The notes: generated by a model from the sequence alone, not told the origin. DNA of 21,493 nt from Hofstenia miamia (GCA_900660155.1 CABFPE010000174.1:1-21493); one strand, 5' to 3'. Shown: positions 8,947 through 18,114, numbered from the stretch's first letter. Numbers and translations are program-made.

Positions 8947-10353
8947 TAATAGTGGAATACCTGAAGCTACACATTCTTATCAAGAAGGTTACAATAATAA
9001 CATTGAAACAGATGTTAAACTCATAAAATACAAAATAAATCAAATTGAAAATAATAAGTTAGATATATCAGGGTATAATCTTTTCAATAGAGATTTAAAT
9101 ATGCACAATGAGAAAATTATAAATGTTCGTGATGGTGAACAAAAAAAGGATACTATTAACAAACAACAAATGGAAGATTATGTTGAAAAAAGACTTGCAA
9201 ACAATGAAAACAAGATTTTGCAAATTATTAAGCAATCCAATGCTCAATTATGTAGTGTTGAGTCCATGCATAATTTCTATTCAAATTTACAAGACAATTA
9301 CCAAAAGAATATTCAATTATTTGAAAGAACTGAAGGTGGAAAAACATTTGCTAAAAATTATGAACGTGGTTTTAAAAAGGCTTATGCAATATCGCAATTC
9401 TCTGAAAAAATATGGTTATTTGGTTTGATAGAAACTTTGGAAAGTACTGGAGCTGCTTATAAAAATCAATTTTTTAAAACTGAAAGCCACCAGCAAGCTT
9501 TAGATTTTCCTACCTATGGTGATAAAGGTTTTGACAAAATTTCAATAGAAAATGGTTATATTTATGTTAGAGATGCTCATAGTTGGATTTCACTTTCAGG
9601 AATTTGCATCTTATCAAAAAATCACTATAATATGCTACATTTAAAAAATGATGTATACTATACAATAATTAATACCTTTGTACATTTTAGAGGTAAATAT
9701 GTTTTTAGAACTGGTGAGATTTTGTCCAGCAACTTGACTTTATTTACTTTACCAAAAGAAGTGTGGCCTCCAAAAACATTAAGATTTGCAGTGGTTTCTG
9801 AAAAAACAAAAGATGTTTATATCCAAATTACTAAATTTGGTGTATTGTCTTTACACAATTTAGGACTAGAAGAAACATTTGTTTCCTTAAATAATGTTTA
9901 CACAATTTAGTACTAGAAGAAACATTTGTTTCCTTAAATAATGTGGATTTTGACACCACTGATTTGTTTTGGAATGATATTGAATTAAATACTGACAACA
10001 GTGATATTATTAAAGGAATGGAATTTGATACCGAATTTAAAAACACTTATAATTCTGATTTGCAACATTGTCAATATAAGATAATTGGTACACAAGTATT
10101 CTTTAGAGGAATATGCCAAAGGGGTATGCACAACTTGCAAAATCGTGCAAATATAATTAAAATTAATCAGGAACTTGCATATAGTTTAGAATATAATAAA
10201 TTAATATTTGGACTAGCTACATCTAATGGTGTAATTCAGTGTGATATTTCACATAAGAATGGCCCATTTTGGCTGTTTGCAATTGACAAAGAACCTATAA
10301 AATGGATTAGTTTGCAAAATTTGACATATTTCCTCCCAAATACAAATTATTGA
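8936..10353 (+). pseudogene. Fibre-like attachment protein of the Polinton, broken
   Basis: The N-terminal part (residues about 25-85) is coiled-coil and contains DISGYNLFNRDLNMHNEKII followed by NVRDGEQKKDTINKQQMEDYV. That is the 'Ln-M-n-kkI-nv-d...D-vNK-yv' pattern of phage and virus tail-fibre shafts and of Polinton fibre-like proteins. A longer stretch with TEGGKTFAKNYERGFKKAYA follows, then beta-rich head-like sequence (VHFRGKYVFRTG, LTLFTLPKEVWPP). From 9943 a second head-like stretch of the same style appears (VFFRGICQRG, IFGLATSNGVIQCDIS, GPFWLFAI), suggesting a two-headed or duplicated receptor-binding region. The gene is broken. The ATG lies inside the end of the protease frame, directly after CTTATATAA (8927-8935). 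Attachment to a host surface is inferred from the family. Confidence 0.6.
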
Positions 10354-10383
10354 AATTAATTTTTTCTAATCTCTTATATAGAA

Positions 10384-10935
10384 ATGAGTAAAAGAGTTCA
10401 AATTGTAAGTGAACCAGTTATACTGAAAACAGGTAATAATACCAAAACATGAGAAAATGAAAAAACTTATGGAGTGCAATCTATGGGTTGTTCTAATGAA
10501 ACAAGGAAACGTGAATTAACCAGCCCAAAAGAAGTTATAAAATATGTATCACATAACTTTAAAATACAAAAATTAAATTATCCTAATTTAAATCCTGTGA
10601 TTCTCAAGGCTTGTTTAGCTTACCAACGTCTTTATATAGTTAATTTTGACAAGAACATTTCTATAAGTGAAATATTAGACAAATTTGACCAGGAAATTGG
10701 TTTGATTGGTCCGGGAGAAGGATGTTTAACAAACCTATTTGAATATTTATTTGGAACTATTCAATGTTGTAATACACATTCAATCCTCCACGACAGCTAT
10801 GGTCGATTTTACAATGAATATGGGTTGGGTAGGGGCTATTGTTATGCCATTAAAAGTACTTGTAATTTCTTAAAGAAAAGCCCTTTGTTAGGACATCTGA
10901 CAGGTTTTATGTTTTGCTTAAGAAATAGGGTGTAA
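10384..10935 (+). pseudogene. Unrecognised Polinton gene, broken
   Basis: An ATG at 10384, 2 bases after CTTATATAG (10373-10381), opens MSKRVQIVSEPVILK. The longest open part lies at 10474-10935. That part has a helical start (PKEVIKYVSHNFKIQKLN), a middle segment, and a distinctive block: IGPGEGCLTNLFEYLFG, then CCNTHSILHDSYGRFYNEYG, then GRGYCYAIKS. The clustered Cys, His and Asp with Tyr/Gly turns could be a small enzyme or metal-binding fold, and the HDSYGRF spacing is reminiscent of His-Asp catalytic helices in secreted phospholipases. I do not recognise the family. It is counted with the Polinton because of the shared start signal and its orientation behind the fibre gene. The gene is broken. 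Confidence 0.5.
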
Positions 10936-11258
10936 TTAAAGATTTTTATTGAGACCCGTACTTAAACCCGCCGCGGCCCGGGTCGGGCCCATCCCAAAAC
11001 TTTGAATTTGATTTGATGTTGTAAATTCTTCTCCAATATTTCAATAAATTTGTAGGAAATTAATTAAAAGTTAAAGAAGGAACACTGTTTTGACTGAATT
11101 TTTGCTTCATTAAGGATATTTCTAAAATATCATTGTTGCCATATGGACGACATATTTCAAATTAATAACATTATGCATAGCAAGTTATTTCAAATTCGTC
11201 CGGTTGTTTATTCAAGAAATTATATTCAAAATAATAAATTTTAATTTGACGGACAGTT
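10936..11258. other. Non-coding AT-rich stretch with a short GC-rich island
   Basis: No gene was found. The sequence is AT-rich except for a C/G block at about 10,960-10,995 containing CCGCCGCGGCCCGGGTCGGG and then CCC runs. The block contrasts sharply with its surroundings. A second C-rich cluster of similar style occurs at about 18,525-18,583. The stretch could mark the right edge of the Polinton, but no inverted terminal repeat or target duplication could be matched. Confidence 0.4.
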
Positions 11259-11676
11259 ATTAATGTTCAAAAAGAAACAGGTGACTATTTTCACACACAT
11301 CTGCTTATTACATTATTAATGTTCAAAAAGAAACAGGTGACTATTTTCACACACATCTGCTTATTACATTATTAATGTTCAAAAAGAAACAGGTGACTAT
11401 TTTCACACACATCTGCTTATTACATTATTAATGTTCAAAAAGAAACAGGTGACTATTTTCACACACATCTGCTTATTACATTATTAATGTTCAAAAAGAA
11501 ACAGGTGACTATTTTCACACACATCTGCTTATTACATTATTAATGTTCAAAAAGAAACAGGTGACTATTTTCACACACATCTGCTTATTACATTATTAAT
11601 GTTCAAAAAGAAACAGGTGACTATTTTCACACACATCTGCTTATTACATTATTAATGTTCAAAAAGAAACAGGTGA
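11259..11676. repeat. 56-bp minisatellite, 7 full copies plus a 26-bp partial
   Basis: The unit begins ATTAATGTTCAAAAAGAAAC, contains TTTCACACACATCTGC, and ends TATTACATT. Copies start at 11259, 11315, 11371, 11427, 11483, 11539 and 11595, with a partial copy from 11651. By eye all are identical. The unit length is not a multiple of three and no frame stays open through it. It lies between the two unrecognised ORFs, ending about 64 bases before the next likely ATG. Confidence 0.95.
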
Positions 11677-11740
11677 TTACTGCCTTATATCATTAGAGAG
11701 ATAGATTGTGAATTTAAATTGCATTTTGCATTCTCAGCAC

Positions 11741-12343
11741 ATGGATCCAATTACAAATACTATCGGAGATGGTTTTCAAAATTACATTGAAGTTGTCTTA
11801 AATTATGTAAAGAAGGATAACAAGAAATTGTTCCTGGATATTTCAACTCACTTTGCGTACAGATACAATATTAATTTTGCTACTCCACAAATATTAGATG
11901 AGGATTCACCATCATTGGAGGAAAAATTAGAAACAATAAAAAAAGATTTACAACAAAATAGAAGGAGTGGTCCCATGTACTTAAACTATGAAGACAGCAA
12001 CTTCTGCTTCAGTACAATTGACAATGCTATTCAGCAAATTCAACAAATTAATGAAGAAATATGCTACAACAAATCGCGAAATATATATCTAGCTGCTTCT
12101 GCTGGTAAATTACTCTACCTGGTAAAATTGGAATGTATTCAACAAAAACGTCGATTTACCATATTTCAGAAATCCGTAAATATTAGTAGTGCATGGATAC
12201 GTTACCTTATTCAAGTTTACAAGATAACTGAAAAATTACCTGGGATAAAGCAATGTACATTAAGTCTATGTAAATTACGTAGATACAGCACATTGATTCT
12301 GGAGAACACAGAATTCTTTGGTGATTTTAAACGTCTTATTTAA
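11741..12343 (+). CDS. Unrecognised protein with a helix-turn-helix-like C-terminal half
   Basis: An intact frame of about 200 aa begins MDPITNTIGDGFQNYIEVVL. The open frame extends 11 codons further up to a GTG, but the ATG at 11741 is the likelier start. The N-terminal half is helical and charged. The C-terminal half (about residues 115-190) reads ...SAGKLLYLVKLECIQQKRRF, then FQKSVNISSAWIRYLIQVYK and LPGIKQCTLSLCKLR. This order (long helix, 'nIS-x-x-x-I-x-Y-li-vYk', 'yPgl..c.ls') looks like a DNA-binding helix-turn-helix of the kind seen in phage DUF3102-type and similar proteins. That is a resemblance only. CCTTATAT and AGAGAG (11,683-11,700) upstream recall the Polinton start signals, so it may be the element's last gene, or a host or other-element gene. 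Confidence 0.5.
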   Translation: MDPITNTIGDGFQNYIEVVLNYVKKDNKKLFLDISTHFAYRYNINFATPQILDEDSPSLEEKLETIKKDLQQNRRSGPMYLNYEDSNFCFSTIDNAIQQIQQINEEICYNKSRNIYLAASAGKLLYLVKLECIQQKRRFTIFQKSVNISSAWIRYLIQVYKITEKLPGIKQCTLSLCKLRRYSTLILENTEFFGDFKRLI

Positions 12344-12433
12344 TACTTGTTTGGTAATATTTATTTTATTTTTTATCATATTAAATACATATATTATATA
12401 TTTTTACTAATGATTTGAACTAATTCTATAAAC
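12344..12433. other. AT-rich spacer
   Basis: A short AT-rich stretch (runs of TTTTTATC and ATATATTATATA) joins the unrecognised ORF to the large satellite. No gene or repeat boundary is visible, although the Polinton's right end may lie near here. Confidence 0.4.
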
Positions 12434-15400
12434 CTTCCCACTAATAAGCGATACTATGGTTTCGTTATTGCAGCTGTATTTATGATTGAGTTAAATTTAT
12501 TTGAAAGCATTTCTCCCAATAATAAGCGATACTATGGTTTCGGTATTGTGAAAACATTTCTCCCAATAATAAGCGGCATTGCAGCTGTAAGAATAAATCT
12601 TCCCACTAATAAGCGATACTATGGTTTCGGTATTGCAGCTGTTTCTGGTATAAACTATTTTTTATTAATGTTTTGAGTTAAATTTATTTGAAAGCATTTC
12701 TCCCAATAATAAGCGATACTATGGTTTCGGTATTGCAGCTTTTTCTGGTATATTTTTTATTACTATCTTTCTAAGAATAAATCTTCCCACTAATAAGCGA
12801 TACTATGGTTTCGGTATTGCAGCTGTTTCAAAGCATTTCTCTCAATAATAAGCGATACTATGGTTTCGGTATTGCAGCTGTTTCTGGTATAAACTATTTT
12901 TTATTAATGTTTTGAGTTAAATTTATTTGAAAGCATTTCTCCCAATAATAAGCGATACTATGGTTTCGGTATTGCAGCTTTTTCTGGTATATTTTTTATT
13001 ACTATCTTTCTAAGAATAAATCTTCCCACTAATAAGCGATACTATGGTTTCGGTATTGCAGCTGTTTCAAAGCATTTCTCTCAATAATAAGCGATACTAT
13101 GGTTTCGGTATTGCAGCTGTTTCTGGTATAAACTATTTTTTATTAATGTTTTGAGTTAAATTTATTTGAAAGCATTTCTCCCAATAATAAGCGATACTAT
13201 GGTTTCGGTATTGCAGCTTTTTCTGGTATATTTTTTATTACTATCTTTCTAAGAATAAATCTTCCCACTAATAAGCGATACTATGGTTTCGGTATTGCAG
13301 CTGTTTCAAAGCATTTCTCTCAATAATAAGCGATACTATGGTTTCGGTATTGCAGCTGTTTCTGGTATAAACTATTTTTTATTAATGTTTTGAGTTAAAT
13401 TTATTTGAAAGCATTTCTCCCAATAATAAGCGATACTATGGTTTCGGTATTGCAGCTTTTTCTGGTATATTTTTTATTACTATCTTTCTAAGAATAAATC
13501 TTCCCACTAATAAGCGATACTATGGTTTCGGTATTGCAGCTGTTTCAAAGCATTTCTCTCAATAATAAGCGATACTATGGTTTCGGTATTGCAGCTGTTT
13601 CTGGTATAAACTATTTTTTATTAATGTTTTGAGTTAAATTTATTTGAAAGCATTTCTCCCAATAATAAGCGATACTATGGTTTCGGTATTGCAGCTTTTT
13701 CTGGTATATTTTTTATTACTATCTTTCTAAGAATAAATCTTCCCACTAATAAGCGATACTATGGTTTCGGTATTGCAGCTGTTTCAAAGCATTTCTCTCA
13801 ATAATAAGCGATACTATGGTTTCGGTATTGCAGCTGTTTCTGGTATAAACTATTTTTTATTAATGTTTTGAGTTAAATTTATTTGAAAGCATTTCTCCCA
13901 ATAATAAGCGATACTATGGTTTCGGTATTGCAGCTTTTTCTGGTATATTTTTTATTACTATCTTTCTAAGAATAAATCTTCCCACTAATAAGCGATACTA
14001 TGGTTTCGGTATTGCAGCTGTTTCAAAGCATTTCTCTCAATAATAAGCGATACTATGGTTTCGGTATTGCAGCTGTTTCTGGTATAAACTATTTTTTATT
14101 AATGTTTTGAGTTAAATTTATTTGAAAGCATTTCTCCCAATAATAAGCGATACTATGGTTTCGGTATTGCAGCTTTTTCTGGTATATTTTTTATTACTAT
14201 CTTTCTAAGAATAAATCTTCCCACTAATAAGCGATACTATGGTTTCGGTATTGCAGCTGTTTCAAAGCATTTCTCTCAATAATAAGCGATACTATGGTTT
14301 CGGTATTGCAGCTGTTTCTGGTATAAACTATTTTTTATTAATGTTTTGAGTTAAATTTATTTGAAAGCATTTCTCCCAATAATAAGCGATACTATGGTTT
14401 CGGTATTGCAGCTTTTTCTGGTATATTTTTTATTACTATCTTTCTAAGAATAAATCTTCCCACTAATAAGCGATACTATGGTTTCGGTATTGCAGCTGTT
14501 TCAAAGCATTTCTCTCAATAATAAGCGATACTATGGTTTCGGTATTGCAGCTGTTTCTGGTATAAACTATTTTTTATTAATGTTTTGAGTTAAATTTATT
14601 TGAAAGCATTTCTCCCAATAATAAGCGATACTATGGTTTCGGTATTGCAGCTTTTTCTGGTATATTTTTTATTACTATCTTTCTAAGAATAAATCTTCCC
14701 ACTAATAAGCGATACTATGGTTTCGGTATTGCAGCTGTTTCAAAGCATTTCTCTCAATAATAAGCGATACTATGGTTTCGGTATTGCAGCTGTTTCTGGT
14801 ATAAACTATTTTTTATTAATGTTTTGAGTTAAATTTATTTGAAAGCATTTCTCCCAATAATAAGCGATACTATGGTTTCGGTATTGCAGCTTTTTCTGGT
14901 ATATTTTTTATTACTATCTTTCTAAGAATAAATCTTCCCACTAATAAGCGATACTATGGTTTCGGTATTGCAGCTGTTTCAAAGCATTTCTCTCAATAAT
15001 AAGCGATACTATGGTTTCGGTATTGCAGCTGTTTCTGGTATAAACTATTTTTTATTAATGTTTTGAGTTAAATTTATTTGAAAGCATTTCTCCCAATAAT
15101 AAGCGATACTATGGTTTCGGTATTGCAGCTTTTTCTGGTATATTTTTTATTACTATCTTTCTAAGAATAAATCTTCCCACTAATAAGCGATACTATGGTT
15201 TCGGTATTGCAGCTGTTTCAAAGCATTTCTCTCAATAATAAGCGATACTATGGTTTCGGTATTGCAGCTGTTTCTGGTATAAACTATTTTTTATTAATGT
15301 TTTGAGTTAAATTTATTTGAAAGCATTTCTCCCAATAATAAGCGATACTATGGTTTCGGTATTGCAGCTTTTTCTGGTATATTTTTTATTACTATCTTTC

Positions 15401-15528
15401 TAAGAATAAATCTTCCCACTAATAAGCGATACTATGGTTTCGGTATTGCAGCTGTTTCAAAGCATTTCTCTCAATAATAAGCGGTACTATGGTTTCGGTA
15501 TTGCAGCTGTTTTTCTAAGAATAAATAT
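12434..15528. repeat. 3-kb satellite array with a 239-bp higher-order unit of three monomers
   Basis: A 33-bp core (it starts AATAAGCGATACTATGGTTT and ends GGTATTGCAGCT) recurs about 40 times. From 12671 the array is a strict 239-bp higher-order repeat. TTTTGAGTTAAATTTATTTG starts at 12671, 12910, 13149 and so on every 239 bases to 15300, giving 11 full units and a nearly complete 12th. Within a unit the cores are 84, 55 and 100 bases apart (for example 12708, 12792, 12847, 12947). Flanks of the three monomers differ: CCCAATAATAAGC, CCCACTAATAAGC and CTCAATAATAAGC. The first 230 bases are a looser, degenerate edge including one shortened core, and the last core differs slightly (GCGGTAC). The unit is not a multiple of three and encodes nothing. 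Confidence 0.97.
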
Positions 15529-16069
15529 GAATTTAACTTTAGAATTATCAGAATGGAACGGATTCCATTTCTACATTTCTAAACTTAGACATATTAATTA
15601 ATATACATTATTATTAATTATCTTTTTAGATGAATCTTTGATGATTTTGAGCACCATTGATGATATTTATTTATTTAAATTTGTAAAATAAACGATATAA
15701 TTTATCATTATGAAAGTTTTCTATAAGGGTTCCATTAAATAATTATAATAAAATTAATAGTAAAAACATTGAACGATTCTTTCAAACAATCAAATTTCTC
15801 TTTACATCCTGGGATGTCCGAAAAAGCAGGTTTTCTAAAAAACGCAAAAAATTGCTCGAAAACATATTGGCACATAGTTAAAAAGGGGGTATAATTGAAT
15901 AATTATTTATACGGGTATGGCCGTAGTTTTTTTACTGCCTTGCTGCCAAATCCAGAATTTCGAAAAAACAACTTTTTTCATATCAAAATCAATAGAAAAG
16001 TGTAAAAAGTTATTAAAAACTGATTATTTTGAAAAAGCTGCATATATACTACCCTGCCTTTCTTTACTA
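15529..16069. other. Intergenic AT-rich DNA, no gene seen
   Basis: Unique AT-rich sequence lies between the satellite and the LINE fragment. It has poly-A/poly-T runs and no convincing frame. A 72-codon plus-strand frame from 15917 starts MAVVFLLPCC but is low-complexity and runs into sequence antisense to the LINE remnant. The part after about 15,900 may be degraded LINE sequence on the minus strand, but I cannot support that firmly. Confidence 0.4.
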
Positions 16070-16643
16070 CTCCCATCACTATCAATGACTAATTTTCTTT
16101 TAGAGAATATTTTATTTCAGCTTCAATTTCAGTAACAAATTGGTTAAAGTGAACTTTGCTGGGACAGTAGGAGATATTTATCAACTGATGAACGTCTTTT
16201 TTCCTATTTTTTGAGGAATGCAAATTCCAATCCATAGGCTTTCAAAATTTTTCATCAACTTTAAATCAGGTCGATTTCTGTCCTTAAAATGTTTTGGAAT
16301 TAAAAACATCACTCCAACCCCTTTAGATTTGTTGCCAAGACTAAGGTCCCTGTCACAGCAAAATAGTTCATAGCCATCAGGTGTTCAAATGCTGTCCGAA
16401 TCTATGTCAGTTAGCCAGGTCTTAGAGATTCCTAAAATTGAGTTTTTTTCCAATTTGGTACACTAGCTCATTGTAGGAAGATAGTTTATTAGTGAGATTT
16501 TGGATATTAAGATGAACATATTTAATTGGGACAACAGATGCACACATCATACCACAATAATGATCATATGTGTACATCTTATACGTATTAGGTCCGGGAT
16601 TGGGCTCAATACCGCTTTGATTAAAAGAAAAAAAATTGTGCAC
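16070..16643 (-). mobile_element. LINE (CR1/L2-type) 5' fragment: 2A motif and APE endonuclease remnant
   Basis: Reading leftwards, the minus strand gives FSFNQSGIEPNPGPNTYKM, whose (G/D)-(V/I)-E-x-NPGP core (16,590-16,619) is the 2A-like peptide found at the start of some non-LTR retrotransposon proteins. It is followed by YVHLNIQNLTNKLSSYNELV, the 'LNIrSL-nKldel' opening of the AP endonuclease domain. The next part is in another frame: ILGISKTWLTDIDSDSI (TETWL motif), a stop, then TPDGYELFCCDRDL, SKGVGVMFLIPKHFKDRN and FESLWIGICIPQ. One frame change near 16,440 and at least two stops show that it is dead. The reverse transcriptase part is missing. The first visible codon is GTG, so the true start is not fixed. 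Confidence 0.78.
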
Positions 16644-17821
16644 CTAATATACTGGAATATATAACGAACATGTAAAATAATATAAATGAAAAATTAATTT
16701 AATAGGCAGCTTTTTTTATGAAATGCTAAACTATACGGAATTTTACCTTTAGCATATACTGGAAAAGTTGCATTTTGGGAAAGATTACTTAAGAAAAATA
16801 AAATTTTGTATCAATTAGGTTTATAAATAGTGCTTAAAATTAATGCTAGAGATAAATTGGGTATTACTAGCACAAAGTTTGTCAATAATGTTGGAGCTCA
16901 AAGAACGTACGTACCATGATTAAAAAAGTTTCACGTTACGAGATTGCAGTGGCGGGGATTAAAGTGATCGTTTGCAGCACTTGCACTTTGTGTTACGTGC
17001 GCATGAGCGATCAAGGGATGGTGTAGAATCATGCCAACCCGCTGTGAGAGTATGATTCAGAGAAGGCTATTACTTTTCTTAGATTAACCGTTTAGTAGAG
17101 TTGGCACTTTTCTGTTTCTCTCCTTTATTATAAGCGTGTGATTAATTAAACTGATTTAATACGCAATAGCCTTGGTAGCCACTTACTTAACTCAACTTAT
17201 TTAGATAAAGCGGAGAGGTTGGAAGACAGGGTCGACACTCAATAGAAGCCGCGCACTTCCAGGAACACATACAACAGCTGCATCTTACAAATGGAACTGC
17301 CAACGTAGTATAGAGAACAACAATGGAATGGTGATGTGAATAGTGAACTCAGTGTAATGGGAATTGCAACTACCTAATNATATATATATAGTTAATCTAC
17401 CGTAGGATTGCTACAGGGTTTGTAGTTTGCTTGATATTTTGCGGACAATATGCTGTGAAATTTCAAAATTATTGAGATATTGTCTCGTCCTCTTGGTTCT
17501 TGGCTAGCTGCAGGATGTGAATAAGAACTTAAATATCTTGAGATTTTTGTAAAACGATTTATTGCCACTGATTAAGAAAATATTTTGCGATCTGTGTGTT
17601 TATTCCAAAGTTGTGACCAAAGTTTTGAGATTGTTTTTTTTCCTAAGCGTAAATTTTGTTTTCATTGAGTGTTACTATGGCTTCCATTGTATTTATTTTC
17701 AATTGTTTTTGAAAATTGCGTGTATAATTATGTAAAAAATTAAATATTGAAAGTAATGCAATTGAACACAAAGCTACAAATCAAAGACATTTATACGTTT
17801 ATATTGCCACAAATGAAAAAT
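16644..17821. other. Gene-free stretch, mixed composition
   Basis: No gene, tRNA or recognisable transposon was found. The first 250 bases are AT-rich. A segment at about 16,930-17,350 is richer in G and C, with an inverted pair AGAATCAT/ATGATTC around 17,027-17,060. From 17,380 an (AT)n run with one undetermined base occurs, then AT-rich DNA up to the GPCR exon. The 3' untranslated region of the GPCR gene probably occupies some of the last few hundred bases, as that gene reads leftwards. Confidence 0.4.
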
Positions 17822-18114
17822 TTATTTCCGCGATGAAAGAAATGAAGTTTTCTTACGTACAGCTAACTTAAAATCATTGTCTGCGACTGGATAAATAAAT
17901 ACGTTGATTAAGACATTTAGCATCGAGAAAGCAATAAGTGCATCATTAATAACACTATCAAAGCTAAACAGTTGAACCTTTAATACTGGAATGATAAAAT
18001 TAAAATTGAACTCTTCTGGAAATGTTGTAAAAATGAAAATGAATGAAACTGTGAAGAGCATCTTTGTAGTTTTTGCTTGTGCATTGGACATTATTTTATT
18101 GACGGTCTTTTTAC
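17822..18114 (-). CDS. Terminal exon of a rhodopsin-family peptide GPCR (TM6-TM7)
   Basis: This is a host receptor exon. Reading leftwards after an acceptor-like TCATTGCATTTAG it gives GKKTVNKIMSNAQAKTTKML (end of the third intracellular loop), TM6 (LFTVSFIFIFTTFP), an extracellular loop, TM7 (LIAFSMLNVLINVFIYPVAD) and a short basic tail NDFKLAVRKKTSFLSSRK with a TAA stop at 17,822. The TKML...F-x-T-x-FP pattern of TM6, instead of the usual CWLP, recalls the invertebrate myosuppressin/FMRFamide-type receptors (TEFP). TM7 has N-x-x-IYP instead of NPxxY. The frame stays open upstream to 18,160, but I place the exon edge at 18,114, in phase 1. Earlier exons were not found in the 3.4 kb to the right. 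A retained pseudogene piece is possible. Confidence 0.62.

Larger units (their letters stand above)
1..12350. mobile_element. Polinton/Maverick virus-like DNA transposon, broken
   Basis: This stretch carries the hallmark Polinton set: FtsK/HerA-type packaging ATPase, capsid-type protein, adenain-like cysteine protease, DDE integrase with a chromodomain, and a long family B DNA polymerase with a DTD motif. Genes fall in two divergent groups meeting at about 3277-3370. A coiled-coil structural protein, a phospholipase A2-like protein and a fibre-like protein complete a particle-building set. The left end is outside the window. No terminal inverted repeat could be matched, so the right limit is set loosely after the last unrecognised ORF and may lie earlier (near 10,940) or inside the satellite. 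It is a fossil with roughly half a dozen breaks, but several genes remain open at full length, which suggests moderate rather than great age. A piggyBac-type MITE inserted later. Confidence 0.88.

Noticed and set aside
11259-11676. CRISPR-like array
   Set aside because: The 56-bp copies follow each other with no unique spacers, in an animal context with no cas genes. It is a plain minisatellite.
12482-12676. 64-codon frame in the degenerate edge of the satellite
   Set aside because: Its peptide is merely the translated repeat core (YYGFGI repeated). The array is not in a multiple of three, so no frame continues through it.
12434-15528. Hammerhead-type ribozyme satellite
   Set aside because: A hairpin is present in the core, but the conserved CUGAUGA and GAAA elements of hammerhead ribozymes were not found in the unit.
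15917-16135. 72-codon plus-strand frame starting MAVVFLLPCC
   Set aside because: Low-complexity sequence that partly overlaps the minus-strand LINE remnant; no domain or start context supports it.
16930-17300. Possible tRNA or SINE head in the more GC-rich segment
   Set aside because: No A-box/B-box pair or cloverleaf could be fitted, and no poly-A tail or target duplication is visible.
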